Positions 32,619-41,823 of a stretch of DNA of 64,000 nucleotides are shown piece by piece (position 1 is the stretch's first letter; every line of letters starts with the position of its first letter). The notes under the pieces were generated by a model that had not been told where the DNA came from, did not search any database, and worked only from the letters and a program-made list of their open reading frames with translations. Origin of the DNA: Roseovarius sp. SCSIO 43702 (lineage in GTDB: Bacteria; Pseudomonadota; Alphaproteobacteria; Rhodobacterales; Rhodobacteraceae); NCBI RefSeq assembly GCF_019599045.1, contig NZ_CP080623.1, positions 1,324,501-1,388,500 on the forward strand, written 5' to 3'. Made by a program: the position numbers and the translations under genes.

Positions 32619-32813
32619 TCAAGCCGGAGTTGCTGGGTAGCCGGCCTCCTTGAGGGCGGCCTGAAGCGTGGCGGCATCCTGCGCGGAAATGATCGTGACG
32701 GTCTTCGATGTCAGATCGCTATCGACTCTCGCGTCCGGATCGATCACCCTGAGAGCAGTGTCTATGGCTGCGACGCAGTGACCGCAACTCATGTCGGGCA
32801 CGTAGAACTTCAT
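32619..32813 (-). CDS. Heavy-metal-associated (HMA) copper chaperone
   Basis: A 64-residue ferredoxin-like HMA protein with the metal loop 'VPDMSCGHCVAAIDTALR' (CxxC) and ends 'LQAALKEAGYPATPA'. It is likely to hand cytosolic Cu(I) to the ATPase encoded in the same operon. It lies 19 bases after the EamA gene stop. Confidence 0.88.
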   Translation of the reverse strand: MKFYVPDMSCGHCVAAIDTALRVIDPDARVDSDLTSKTVTIISAQDAATLQAALKEAGYPATPA

Positions 32814-32832
32814 CTCGATTTATCCTTCCATT

Positions 32833-33771
32833 TCAGGCACCAAGTGCATTCATTTGCTCGCATTGGCAAGGGTGGACGGCAGCGGTTTCCTTGCCGCGGC
32901 TCATCTCGCGCGTCAGCCAAAAACCGGACAGGAGCAACAATCCTCCACCAAAGATCATGCCCTGCGCTGGAACTTCGCCAAAGACAAGGTATCCCAGAGT
33001 CGCCGCCACGATCGGCGAGACGATGATATCGACCAGCGAATAGATGTTTGCCGAGATCTTCTTGAGCACCAGCGAAATCCCGAAATAGGCGAACCCCGTC
33101 GAGACGACGCCGAGGCAGACCGCCCACAGCATGACGGGAAGCGACAGGCCCAGGGCGGGATAGGCAACGAGTTTGCCGACTTCGCCCGGCCCGGCGAGAC
33201 CCAGCGCCGGCGACAGCAGGACCGCTCCGACCGCCATTGACCAGAAGATATCGTTTCCCGCCTCCTCGCGTCCCTCATGGCGCATGTATGTGACCATGGC
33301 GGCATAGATCGCGCCGGTGCTGAGCGCGACAAGGTTGCCGAACCAGTCGCCGCCCGCCAGCGGTTTGGCCAGCACGATGCCCACCAGCGCCAGCCCGAAG
33401 ATCAGCACGTAGCTTTTCTTCGCGGGCTCGCCGAGGAACACCGCCGAGAAGATGAACACGAAGAAGGGGGCCACGCTCCAGAACACCACGGCGTTGGCGA
33501 TCGGCACGAGCGTCATCGCATAGTTGAAGACGCTGATCTGCGCGGCGATGAGCGCCCCGATGATGACCGTGTCCTTCACGTTGCCGCGCGGAAAGCGCAG
33601 AGGGCGGCCGGTCGCGTGCGGGATGGCCAGTGCAAGGAACGCGGCGGCAAAGCTCAGCGCGTAGAAGTTCAGCGTCTGGATCGGGATCGCATCCCCGGTC
33701 AGCTTGACGAAGACGCCGATCGTGGCTTCGGAGACGGTGATCACGGCGAGAAGGAGTACAACCGGCATCAA
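32833..33771 (-). CDS. EamA/DMT-family transporter
   Basis: A 312-residue protein with about ten hydrophobic helices and two EamA repeats (second: about 150-290, 'GLSLPVMLWAVCLGVVSTGF', 'FGEVPAQGMIFGGGLLLLSG'). The substrate is unknown; DMT exporters carry many metabolites. A Cys/His-containing tail ('TAAVHPCQCEQMNALGA') is unusual and could touch metal. The start overlaps the CDF gene stop by 4 bases (ATGA), so it belongs to the metal operon. Confidence 0.8.
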   Translation of the reverse strand: MMPVVLLLAVITVSEATIGVFVKLTGDAIPIQTLNFYALSFAAAFLALAIPHATGRPLRFPRGNVKDTVIIGALIAAQISVFNYAMTLVPIANAVVFWSVAPFFVFIFSAVFLGEPAKKSYVLIFGLALVGIVLAKPLAGGDWFGNLVALSTGAIYAAMVTYMRHEGREEAGNDIFWSMAVGAVLLSPALGLAGPGEVGKLVAYPALGLSLPVMLWAVCLGVVSTGFAYFGISLVLKKISANIYSLVDIIVSPIVAATLGYLVFGEVPAQGMIFGGGLLLLSGFWLTREMSRGKETAAVHPCQCEQMNALGA

Positions 33772-34691
33772 CCCGCCCCGGTCTGGTCGTTTCGCGTGAT
33801 ATCGATCGTCTCGGCGCCGCTTTCATCGAGACAACGGGTCTCGACCTGCAACGTCACGAAGAAGAAGCCGAAGCGGTCACGCAGCATGCCGTGCGCGGCC
33901 TTGAGCACGTCCTGCGGGTAATGCCCGTCGCGCACCCGAAGATGACCGGAAAAGACGTATTTGCCGCTGGTCAGCGCCCAGGCGTGAACGTGGTGTGCGT
34001 CGGCAACGCCGTCGAGGGACCCGAGCGCCTGAATGACCTCCGTCAGGCTGACATCGGCTGGCGTGCCCTCCATCAGCAGGTGCATGGAGTCGCGCAGGAT
34101 ACCCCAGCTTGCCCAGAGCAACACGAAGCCGAACGCCATGCCCAGGATCGGGTCGATGAGCAGGAAGCCCGTGAACTTGATCACCAATGCGGTGACGATG
34201 ATCAGCAGGCTGCCGACGAAGGTCTGGATGATGTGCCAGAGCGCTCCCCTGACGTTGAGGTCGCTCTTGCTCTGCTTCCAGATTAGCCCGAGCGATATGA
34301 ACTCGGTCACCAGCCCGCCGGCAGCGGCCAGAAGCATCGGGCCGGTGGGCAGCTCTATCGGGTCCGACAGACGCATGGCCGCCATAACAATCACCACCAG
34401 CGCCATGCCGAGAAGGAAGCCGCCGTTGACCAGCGCGCCGATGATCTCGGCGCGATACCAGCCGAAGCTGCGGTCCGCGTCGGCGGGACGCCGGGCCAGA
34501 CGCGCGGCGACAATGGCCACCAGGACGCCGCCAACGGCGGAGAAGGTGTGGAACGCGTCCGAGATGACTGCGATCGACCCTGTCCAGAGGCCGATGCCCA
34601 TCTCGATGACGAAGTAGACCCCCGTCAGCCAGGCGGAGATCGCCATGCCGCGCCCGCTCGATGGCATATGCCCGTGATGCCCGTTGGCCAT
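33768..34691 (-). CDS. Cation diffusion facilitator (CDF) family transporter
   Basis: A 307-residue protein with six membrane helices, a His-rich N-terminus ('MANGHHGHMPSSGRG') and a C-terminal cytosolic domain ('LGSLDGVADAHHVHAWALTS'). CDF exporters normally show HxxxD or DxxxD in TM2 and HxxxD in TM5. Here TM2 reads 'SDAFHTFSAVGG' and TM5 'HIIQTFVGS', so the second Asp of each pair is missing. Metal specificity may therefore differ from Zn. It lies 16 bases downstream of copA. Confidence 0.82.
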   Translation of the reverse strand: MANGHHGHMPSSGRGMAISAWLTGVYFVIEMGIGLWTGSIAVISDAFHTFSAVGGVLVAIVAARLARRPADADRSFGWYRAEIIGALVNGGFLLGMALVVIVMAAMRLSDPIELPTGPMLLAAAGGLVTEFISLGLIWKQSKSDLNVRGALWHIIQTFVGSLLIIVTALVIKFTGFLLIDPILGMAFGFVLLWASWGILRDSMHLLMEGTPADVSLTEVIQALGSLDGVADAHHVHAWALTSGKYVFSGHLRVRDGHYPQDVLKAAHGMLRDRFGFFFVTLQVETRCLDESGAETIDITRNDQTGAG

Positions 34692-34707
34692 GACTATCTC
34701 CTTTCGA

Positions 34708-37041
34708 TCAGAGCTTTACGCCCCGCAACCGCAGCGCGTTCGAGATGACCGAGACCGACGACAGGCTCATCGCCGCAGCCGCGATCATCGGCGACAGGAG
34801 CAGGCCGACGACCGGATAGAGGACCCCGGCCGCGATCGGCACGCCGGCCGCGTTGTAGGCGAAGGCAAAGAACAGGTTCTGACGGATGTTGCGCAGCGTC
34901 GCCTTCGCGAGCTTCCGCGCCCGCACCAGCCCCACCAGATCGCCGCGCATCAGCGTGATGCCCGCGCTCTCCACGGCGACGTCGGCGCCCGTGCTCATGG
35001 CGATGCCCACGTCCGCCGCCGCCAGCGCCGGGGCGTCGTTCACACCGTCGCCGGCCATCGCCACCGACGCGCCCTTCGCGCGCAATTCCTCGACCAGCTT
35101 CTGCTTGTCCTGGGGCAGGACGCCGGCGCGCACCTCGTCGATGCCCAGTTGCCGCGCCACGGCCTCTGCCGTTCGCTGGTTGTCGCCGGTGGCCATGATG
35201 ATCGTCAGACCGAGCGCGTGCAGATCGCGGATCGCCCCTTCGGTGCTTTGCTTGATCGGGTCGGCCACGGCGACGACCCCCGCCAGCGCGCCGTCCACTG
35301 CCACGAACATCGCCGTCTTGCCATCGGCGCGGAGCGTGTCGGCCCGCGCCTCGGCGTCGCCGGTCTCGAGCCCGAGATCCCGCATCATCGCCGGATTGCC
35401 GAGCGCCACGCGGCGTCCGTCGACGGTGCCGCGCACGCCCTTGCCGGTGACCGCTTCGAAATCGGCCGCGCTGCCGAGCGACAGACCGCGATCCCGCGCG
35501 CCCGCGACGATCGCCTCGGCCAGCGGATGTTCCGAGCCACGTTCCAAAGCGGCGGCGAGGCCCAACACCTCCGCCTCGTCGCCCTGCAGCGCCACGACAT
35601 CCGTCAGCGTCGGCTTGCCCTCGGTCAGCGTGCCGGTCTTGTCCACGATCACGGTATCGACGCGGGCCATCCGCTCCAGCGCCTCGGCGTCCTTGATCAG
35701 CACGCCCGCTTGTGCGCCGCGCCCCGCAGCCGTCGTGATCGAGATCGGTGTTGCGAGGCCGAGGGCGCAGGGACAGGCGATGATCAGGACGGAGACGGCC
35801 GAAGCGATGGCAAAGGCCAGCGCCGGCTCCGGGCCGAACGAGAGCCAGGCGAGGAACGCCGCGATCGCTATCGCCACGACCGTTGGCACGAAGATCGACG
35901 AGACCCGGTCCGCCAGCCCCTGGATGGGCGCGCGGGAGCGGCGGGCGCCCGCGACCATCTCGACAATCTGGGCCAGCACGGTGTCGGCGCCGACCTGCGT
36001 CGCCCGGATCGCAAGCGTTCCGTTCTTGTTGATCGTCCCGCCGGTCACCCGGTCGCCTACGGTCTTCTCGACGGGAACCGGCTCGCCCGTGATCATGCTT
36101 TCGTCAATGGAGGATCGGCCCTCGACCACTTCGCCGTCCACCGGGACGCTGTCGCCCGGCCGCACGCGCAGGAGGTCGCCCTCCACGATGTTTTCCAGTG
36201 GTGCGTCGTATTCCGTGCCGTCCGCCAGGATCCGCCGCGCGGTCTTGGGTGCAAGGTCCATCAGCGCCCGGATCGCGTCGCCGGTGCGTTCCCGTGCCCG
36301 CAACTCGAGCACCTGGCCCACGAAGACCAGCGCGATGATGACGACGGCGGCCTCGAAATACGTGCCGACGCCTTCGCCCATCCGATACTGCTCAGGGAAC
36401 AACCCCGGCGCGAAGGTGGCGACCAGCGAGTAGACGTAGGCCGCGCCGACCCCGAGCGAGATCAGCGTCCACATGTTGGGGGACAGATTCCTGAACGAGT
36501 CGACGCCGCGCCGGAAGAACGGAAGCGCCGCCCAGAGAATAATGGGCGTGGCGAGGACGAATTCGATGTAAACCGAGAGCTGGTGGCCCAGCCAGTCGCG
36601 AACCGGCAGGCCGACCAGCTCGCCCATGGTCAGGATCACCAGCGGCACGGCCGCCGCGGCGCTGATCCACATCCGCCGGGTGAAGTCGGTCAGTTCCTCG
36701 CTGGGCTCGTCCGAGGGCACCATCGGCTCAAGCGCCATGCCGCAGATCGGACAGCTTCCGGGTTCGTCGCGGATGATCTCGGGGTGCATCGGGCAGGTGT
36801 ATTGCGTGCCGGGCTGGGCTTGCCGCGATGTCTTCTGCGCGTTTCCCGACGCGTAGAAATAAGGATCCACATCGAATTTCGTCTCGCAGCCTTCGGAGCA
36901 GAACCAGTAGGTCTCGCCGCCGTAGTCCCGCAACCGCGCGTCCTCGCGCATTTCGACCTGCATGCCGCAAACCGGGTCCGTCGCGGTTTTCGCGCCGGAG
37001 GCCGGAGCGTGGTGGCGGTGGTGATGGTCGTGGTCGGACAT
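34708..37041 (-). CDS. copA: Copper-translocating P1B-type ATPase
   Basis: The 777-residue protein starts His-rich ('[16 protein letters not shown]'). A YHS domain ('[20 protein letters not shown]', 'FCSEGC') and a heavy-metal-binding repeat ('[20 protein letters not shown]') follow instead of classical HMA domains. The P-type core has TGE (318-320), the metal gate CPC (423-425, '[12 protein letters not shown]'), the phosphorylation motif DKTGT (Asp467) and GDGVND. It exports Cu(I) (or Ag) from the cytosol. It is first in a five-gene operon from a MerR-type promoter at 37072-37102. Confidence 0.93.
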   Translation of the reverse strand: MSDHDHHHRHHAPASGAKTATDPVCGMQVEMREDARLRDYGGETYWFCSEGCETKFDVDPYFYASGNAQKTSRQAQPGTQYTCPMHPEIIRDEPGSCPICGMALEPMVPSDEPSEELTDFTRRMWISAAAAVPLVILTMGELVGLPVRDWLGHQLSVYIEFVLATPIILWAALPFFRRGVDSFRNLSPNMWTLISLGVGAAYVYSLVATFAPGLFPEQYRMGEGVGTYFEAAVVIIALVFVGQVLELRARERTGDAIRALMDLAPKTARRILADGTEYDAPLENIVEGDLLRVRPGDSVPVDGEVVEGRSSIDESMITGEPVPVEKTVGDRVTGGTINKNGTLAIRATQVGADTVLAQIVEMVAGARRSRAPIQGLADRVSSIFVPTVVAIAIAAFLAWLSFGPEPALAFAIASAVSVLIIACPCALGLATPISITTAAGRGAQAGVLIKDAEALERMARVDTVIVDKTGTLTEGKPTLTDVVALQGDEAEVLGLAAALERGSEHPLAEAIVAGARDRGLSLGSAADFEAVTGKGVRGTVDGRRVALGNPAMMRDLGLETGDAEARADTLRADGKTAMFVAVDGALAGVVAVADPIKQSTEGAIRDLHALGLTIIMATGDNQRTAEAVARQLGIDEVRAGVLPQDKQKLVEELRAKGASVAMAGDGVNDAPALAAADVGIAMSTGADVAVESAGITLMRGDLVGLVRARKLAKATLRNIRQNLFFAFAYNAAGVPIAAGVLYPVVGLLLSPMIAAAAMSLSSVSVISNALRLRGVKL

Positions 37042-37071
37042 CGGTTATCCCTTTTTTTTGCATATACCACT

Positions 37072-37102
37072 CACGTAGGGCTTCCAGTAATGGGAAGGTC
37101 AA
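37072..37102 (-). promoter_or_regulatory. MerR/CueR-type promoter of the copA operon
   Basis: On the minus strand, -35 TTGACC (37102-37097) and -10 TACGTG (37077-37072) are separated by 19 bases, the long spacer that needs a MerR-family activator. The spacer contains the dyad CTTCC-N7-GGAAG (37081-37097), close to CueR-type operators. It is 31 bases upstream of the copA start. Confidence 0.8.
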
Positions 37103-37122
37103 GGTGCGATGCGCCGATCCTC

Positions 37123-37941
37123 TCATGTCCACCGGCGCCGATCATCACGCCCGTTCCCATCGCCACGGCGTCGGGCCGATTGAGGCTGTTCTGTTGGTAA
37201 TCGGAACTCATGATCGACTGGGGCCTCCGTGGTGTCTTTCGCCGGATCGTCTTTTCTCGAAGTTGCGTCCCGGCGAAGCGCAACCAGCAGAAGGGGAAGG
37301 CCCGTCATCAGCCCGAGCCCAAGCGCGACCCATTCCGCGCTGCCGAAGGTGCCTTCCATCGCAGCGCTGCCAAAATGCGCGAGCACGAAGCTCGCGGGCA
37401 GGATGCCGGCCATCGTAGCGAGGGCGAAGCGCCAGAAGTGAAGGCGACTGAGCCCCGCGGCATAGCTCATCGCGTCGAACGACACGAAGGGCAGGAGACG
37501 GCTTGCGAAAACCGTGAGCGTCAGCGCGTTCTGTGAGCCCAGCAGGCCGTAGTCGGATTTTTCCCCGAGAAGTCGCTCGACCGGTCCACGTCCCAGCCCG
37601 CGGGCGATGAGGAAGGCCGCAAGTGCGCCGAGCTCGGATCCGAGTGCCACATAGAGAGTGCCGGCATAGTGGCCGTAGGCAGCCCCCGAGGCCAGTGCGA
37701 TCGGCGCGCTTGGAATGGGGCTGGCAACGACCGCGACCGTCATGAGGGAGACGACCGCGAGCGGTCCCAAGGGCCCGGCACTCGCGACCCACGTCTCGAC
37801 CGTTACCCGGTCCAGGTCGAATGACCACCATCCTGCAGCCCAGACAGCGAGGCCCAGCCCAAGGACGACGCCAACGACAAGTACGGTACCCTTGCCGAGA
37901 GACAGGTAGTTATTTCTCTTTGAAGCGCTCTCTTCGGGCAC
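37123..37941 (-). CDS. TVP38/TMEM64 (DedA-like) membrane protein
   Basis: A roughly 272-residue membrane protein with the SNARE-associated/TVP38 core: 'PIPSAPIALASGAAYGHYAG', 'ELGALAAFLIARGLGRGPVE', 'FASRLLPFVSFDAMSYAAGL'. I chose the GTG at 37941, one base after the rhodanese stop. The upstream ATG at 38091 would run antisense-like through the rhodanese gene. The C-terminal 40 residues are low-complexity, basic and overlap a transporter gene fragment, so the native stop may have been lost by rearrangement. Confidence 0.75.
   Translation of the reverse strand: MPEESASKRNNYLSLGKGTVLVVGVVLGLGLAVWAAGWWSFDLDRVTVETWVASAGPLGPLAVVSLMTVAVVASPIPSAPIALASGAAYGHYAGTLYVALGSELGALAAFLIARGLGRGPVERLLGEKSDYGLLGSQNALTLTVFASRLLPFVSFDAMSYAAGLSRLHFWRFALATMAGILPASFVLAHFGSAAMEGTFGSAEWVALGLGLMTGLPLLLVALRRDATSRKDDPAKDTTEAPVDHEFRLPTEQPQSARRRGDGNGRDDRRRWT
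37131..37211 (-). pseudogene. 5' fragment of an APC-type amino-acid permease
   Basis: From the ATG at 37211 the minus strand reads 'SLNRPDAVAMGTGVMIGAG', matching the first helix of APC-superfamily permeases, where GAG is normally followed by IFAL. Here the match stops at about 37131 and unrelated sequence follows up to the copA promoter. It is therefore a truncated remnant at a recombination junction. The match is from memory of the family pattern. Confidence 0.5.
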
Positions 37942-37942
37942 G

Positions 37943-38416
37943 TCAGGCAAGGTCCTCCGGCATCGAGGCAAGCGCTGCGTCCAGCGGAACCACGGGCAGA
38001 CCGGCAGCAAGCCAGCCGGGACCCCGGCGAGATCCCAGCATTCCCTCGGAGATGTCCACGTAGCCATCGTAGCGAGCCTGCCGGAGCGCACGGAGCAGGG
38101 ACGCCGAACGCCCCCCGGTCGCGCAGATCAGGCCGACGTCTCGGGATCCGGCCAGCGCCTTCGCCGCAAAGAGGCGATCCGGAAATCGGTCCTCGTGCAT
38201 GCTGATCGGCCAGACCCCGGCCCCGACGCCGGTTTCCAGCCACTCCTCGCGCGATCTCACATCGACGACGCGCGCGCTGTCTGCCAGAAGGGCGTCATAG
38301 GCCTCGTCCGCCGACCAGATTGTCCGGGCCTGTGCGGTCAGGGGAGACGTGATGAGGGTGACAGGCGCTGCCGCCAGCCCAAGAATGAAGAGGCGCCGAC
38401 CGTGTGCCGTTGTCAT
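37943..38416 (-). CDS. Exported rhodanese-like protein
   Basis: A 157-residue protein with an N-terminal signal ('GRRLFILGLAAAPVTLITSP'). A rhodanese fold follows: 'SARVVDVRSREEWLETGVGA' and active-site loop 'LICATGGRSASLLRAL' with the catalytic Cys. It probably handles sulfane sulfur or thiols in the periplasm. It lies 12 bases downstream of the DUF302 gene and is translationally adjacent to the TVP38 gene. Confidence 0.85.
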   Translation of the reverse strand: MTTAHGRRLFILGLAAAPVTLITSPLTAQARTIWSADEAYDALLADSARVVDVRSREEWLETGVGAGVWPISMHEDRFPDRLFAAKALAGSRDVGLICATGGRSASLLRALRQARYDGYVDISEGMLGSRRGPGWLAAGLPVVPLDAALASMPEDLA

Positions 38417-38428
38417 CGGTTGTCTCCT

Positions 38429-38815
38429 TCAGGCCGCATCCACAGCGCGCACGAGCATGTCGCGGACCTGACCGGCGACCGCGTGCAGGTCGGGGTTTTC
38501 CACGGCCGACATGGAGGCAACCGGGTCGATGGCGCTCACCTCGGTGCCGCCCTCGACGCTGCGCAGGATCACGTTGCAGGGCAGCATCGCGCCGATCCGC
38601 GGCTCCAGCCCGATGGCCTGCCAGGCCATGTTCGGATTGCAGGCGCCAAGGATCTTGTAGCCCGCCATGTCCTTGTCGATCTTCTTCTTCATCGTCGCCT
38701 TGACGTCGATCTCGGTCAGAACGCCGAAACCAGCGTCGGCCAGCGCCGCGCGCACGCGGGTCTCTGCGTCGTCAATGCCGGTATTTGCCAGCAGGCGGTC
38801 ATGAGTGTATGCCAT
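38429..38815 (-). CDS. DUF302 domain protein
   Basis: The 128-residue protein ('VRAALADAGFGVLTEIDVKA', 'YKILGACNPNMAWQAIGLEP', 'GAMLPCNVILRSV') is a typical single-domain DUF302 protein. The family is frequent in metal and sulfur-stress clusters; the fold is known but the function is not. No signal peptide is seen. Confidence 0.88.
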   Translation of the reverse strand: MAYTHDRLLANTGIDDAETRVRAALADAGFGVLTEIDVKATMKKKIDKDMAGYKILGACNPNMAWQAIGLEPRIGAMLPCNVILRSVEGGTEVSAIDPVASMSAVENPDLHAVAGQVRDMLVRAVDAA

Positions 38816-38890
38816 TCTGTCTGTCCTTTCGTGGTCAAGGCCCGGCCCCGCAGTCTGCGGGACCGGGCGAGGGGTGGCGGAAAGGCGGGC

Positions 38891-39511
38891 TCAGTTGTTG
38901 CCCATGCGGCCCTGGCCGGGTGTCCCCATCATGCCGCCGTCGCGCTGCATGCCACCATTCGGTCCGGGCATCATGCCGTCGCGCATCGTCTGCATGCGCT
39001 CCATCATGTCGGCAGGCTTGACGATTTCTGCCACCGACACCGCGCCGTCGCCATCGTCGTCGAGGAACTGGAAGCGGTCCACCATGGTTTCGCGGATGAG
39101 CGCGCTGTGGAGCGTCTCGAATTCGGCGAGCGACAGGGTTTCGTCGCCATCGGCATCGTATTCCGCCAGCAGGGCTTGCAATCCTTCGTGGGCTTCTTCG
39201 GGCGTCACCGTGCCATCGCCATCGGCGTCGAACCGCTCCAGGCCCATGCCCATCAGCGACGCGCCGCCGCCCATCATGCCCTGGCCCATGCCGCCCATGG
39301 GCCCACCGGAGCCCATCATGCCCATGCCGCCCTGCATCATTTGCCCATGCATCCGCATCATCATCTGCATCATGTCATGATTTCCGGCGGCCGGACCCTG
39401 CGCTCCCGGAGTACCCTGGCCACCATGCCCGTGATTGCCTGCGGCCAAGGCTGCACCGCCCAGAGCCATAAAGATGGCGGTCGCTGCCGCGAGTTTCGCT
39501 GTGGTTTTCAT
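38891..39511 (-). CDS. Exported EF-hand protein, Met/His-rich
   Basis: A 206-residue protein with a signal peptide ('KLAAATAIFMALGGAALA'). A long Met/Gly/His-rich region (about 44-90, for example 'MMQMMMRMHGQMMQGGMGMM') probably binds Cu(I). Three EF-hand loops follow ('DADGDGTVTPEE', 'DADGDETLSLAE', 'DDDGDGAVSVAE') that should bind Ca. The combination fits a periplasmic metal sponge. It is divergent from the two-component system. Confidence 0.8.
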   Translation of the reverse strand: MKTTAKLAAATAIFMALGGAALAAGNHGHGGQGTPGAQGPAAGNHDMMQMMMRMHGQMMQGGMGMMGSGGPMGGMGQGMMGGGASLMGMGLERFDADGDGTVTPEEAHEGLQALLAEYDADGDETLSLAEFETLHSALIRETMVDRFQFLDDDGDGAVSVAEIVKPADMMERMQTMRDGMMPGPNGGMQRDGGMMGTPGQGRMGNN

Positions 39512-39681
39512 GTCTGTATCCTTTCTCGTGTGAAACGCCTCACCGACATGGGAAGACATGAAGGACCGCCAAGGCCGTGTCATTCCCGATCTTGTATCCG
39601 TTCGTCGCAATGCGCGTAGCTGATACAAAGCGTTACAATCCCGGTGCTGACCGCGCGCCGCCACACTGCCAAATGAGAAGT

Positions 39682-40404
39682 ATGAACAGTTTGCCGCATA
39701 TCCTCGTCGTCGACGATCACCGCCAGATCCGGGACTCGGTCACGCGATTTCTGGAACGCAATGGCATGCGGGCGACGGCGGCCAAGGATGCCCGGGAGAT
39801 GGACGAAAAGCTCGCGAAAGGTCACTTCGACCTGATGGTGCTCGACGTCATGATGCCGGGCGAGGACGGGCTTTCGATCTGCAAGCGCCTGTCGGCCGAG
39901 AAACGGCTTCCGATCATCATGCTCACGGCCCTCGGGCAGGATCAGGACCGGATCGTGGGCCTCGAGATCGGCGCGGACGACTATCTGCCGAAACCGTTCA
40001 ACCCCCGCGAGCTGTTGGCACGGATCAAGGCGGTCCTGCGCCGCGCGCCCGAGGAGAGACGCGAGGCCGGGCCGCTTTCGGGGCGCATCCTGCGGTTCGG
40101 CGGACTGACGCTCGATACCGACGCGCACATGCTGACCGACCGGGACGGCAATCGCGTGCAACTGACGACGGCGGATTTCCGGCTGTTGACGGTCCTTCTG
40201 GCGCGTCCGCGCACGGTTCTGAGCCGCGAGCAGCTTCTCGATCTCACGGCGGGGCGCGCGGCGGGGCCGCTCGATCGTACGATCGACAACCAGATCAGCC
40301 GGCTGCGGCGCAAGATCGAGATGGACCCGTTGCGCCCGACGCTCATCACCACCGTGCGAAGCCAGGGCTACAGTCTGAACGCCGATGTTGAGGTGGTCGA
40401 ATGA
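39682..40404 (+). CDS. OmpR-family response regulator
   Basis: A 240-residue regulator: receiver domain with the acidic pair Asp11/12, phosphorylation site Asp55 ('LMVLDVMMPG') and Lys104 ('YLPKPF'). A winged helix follows ('LTTADFRLLTVLLARPRTVL', 'DRTIDNQISRLRRKIEMDPL'). The ATG at 39673 is an alternative start. The stop overlaps the kinase ATG. Location among copper genes suggests it controls this island. Confidence 0.9.
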   Translation: MNSLPHILVVDDHRQIRDSVTRFLERNGMRATAAKDAREMDEKLAKGHFDLMVLDVMMPGEDGLSICKRLSAEKRLPIIMLTALGQDQDRIVGLEIGADDYLPKPFNPRELLARIKAVLRRAPEERREAGPLSGRILRFGGLTLDTDAHMLTDRDGNRVQLTTADFRLLTVLLARPRTVLSREQLLDLTAGRAAGPLDRTIDNQISRLRRKIEMDPLRPTLITTVRSQGYSLNADVEVVE

Positions 40405-41822
40405 CCCGGCCGCGGATAGGCAGCCTGCGCGCGCAACTCGTGCTTCTCATCCTCGGGGCCCTGGCCATAGCGCAGGTGGTGAGCCTGTGGCTCTTCGCGG
40501 ACGAGCGCAGCCTTGCCGTCCGCGCCGCCCTGGGTTTCGAGGCGGCGGGGCGAGCCGCCAATGTCGTGCGGCTGCTGGAAGAAGCGCCGCCCGATCTGTC
40601 CGCGTCCATCGTGCGGGCGGCGAACTCACCGCTCGTGCGGTTCGGTCTTGCGCCCGCGCCAAGCGTGACCGTGCCCGACCATCATCACGCAGACTACATC
40701 GAAACGCGGGTCCGGGCCTTGCTTGGCGACAGCTTCAGTCGCGACATCAGGGTCAACCTGAGGGAAACCACCCTCCCTCTTCATCCGATCCCGAATCTAT
40801 CCCCGCAAATGGCCGAGATGCATCAGGACATGATGCGCGGCCGAATGCAGGCGGTCGAGATGACTTTGTCCATCGCGCTCTCCGGCGGTCAGTGGCTGAA
40901 CGTCGCCACTCGGTTCGAACGCCCGCCATTGCAATGGCCGCTATCGTCCTTTCTCGCCTTCGGGCTGACGGCCGGGTTGATCCTCGTCGCGGCGTTCTGG
41001 TTCGTGATGACCCGTCTGACCGGGCCGCTCCGCGATCTGTCGCGCGCCGCCGAGGACCTGGGGCGCGGCGACGTGCGTGAGCCGCTGCCTGTCGCCGGCC
41101 CCGACGAGGTGCGCGACCTCACCCGCGCGTTCAATCGCATGCAGGATCGGCTGACGCGATTTGTCGCGGACCGCACCCGCATTCTCGCCGCGGTCAGCCA
41201 TGATCTGCGCTCGCCGCTCACGGCGATGCGGTTCGATGCAGAACTCGTCGAAGACGAGCAGACCCGCGAGAGCCTGATCGCGTCCATCGACGAGATGCAG
41301 GCCATGGCCGAGGCCACGCTCGACTTCGCCGAGGGGCTGGCCGGGCGCGAAGCCTCGGAGCTCGTCGACCTGCCCGACTGGCTCGAAACCCTGGCGGGTG
41401 ACAAGGCCACGCCGTTCGTGCTGACCGGCGGCCCGCCGATGACGGTGCGCATTCGCCCGCTCGCCCTGCGCAGGGCCGTTCGCAACCTGGTCGAGAACGC
41501 CACCCGATATGGTGGCAGCGCCACGGTCGGCTGGCACCGCGCGGGCGACGATCTGGTGATCGAGATCACCGATGATGGCCCCGGCATACCCGAGGAAGAG
41601 CTCGATGAGGTCTTCGCGCCGTTTCACCGGCTGGAAGCGTCCCGTTCGCTCGAAACCGGGGGGCATGGGCTGGGCCTTGCCATAGCGCGGGCGATCGTGC
41701 GCGGACACGGGGGCGACATCCGGCTTGAAAATCGGGCCGAAGGCGGTCTGAGGGCATCGATCTTCATCCCGCTGGCGGAGGACACACAAAACAACGACCA
41801 GACGAAGCAGAAGGAGACCTGA
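40401..41822 (+). CDS. Sensor histidine kinase, probably metal-responsive
   Basis: The 473-residue kinase has two membrane helices (about 13-32 and 182-203) around a periplasmic sensor. A HAMP domain, the phospho-acceptor His267 ('AAVSHDLRSPLTAMRFD') and an ATPase domain follow ('NLVENATRYGG', 'DDGPGIPEEEL', 'GGHGLGLAIARAIVRGHGGD'). The sensor loop contains 'VPDHHHADYIE' (about 91-101) and 'MAEMHQDMMRGRM' (about 137-149). These His/Met clusters could ligate copper or silver. Confidence 0.9.
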   Translation: MTRPRIGSLRAQLVLLILGALAIAQVVSLWLFADERSLAVRAALGFEAAGRAANVVRLLEEAPPDLSASIVRAANSPLVRFGLAPAPSVTVPDHHHADYIETRVRALLGDSFSRDIRVNLRETTLPLHPIPNLSPQMAEMHQDMMRGRMQAVEMTLSIALSGGQWLNVATRFERPPLQWPLSSFLAFGLTAGLILVAAFWFVMTRLTGPLRDLSRAAEDLGRGDVREPLPVAGPDEVRDLTRAFNRMQDRLTRFVADRTRILAAVSHDLRSPLTAMRFDAELVEDEQTRESLIASIDEMQAMAEATLDFAEGLAGREASELVDLPDWLETLAGDKATPFVLTGGPPMTVRIRPLALRRAVRNLVENATRYGGSATVGWHRAGDDLVIEITDDGPGIPEEELDEVFAPFHRLEASRSLETGGHGLGLAIARAIVRGHGGDIRLENRAEGGLRASIFIPLAEDTQNNDQTKQKET

Positions 41823-41823
41823 A

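Noticed and set aside
34684..37200. 838-codon plus-strand frame antisense to copA
   Set aside because: Low-complexity Arg/His/Asp-rich sequence mirroring the ATPase codons; no domain.
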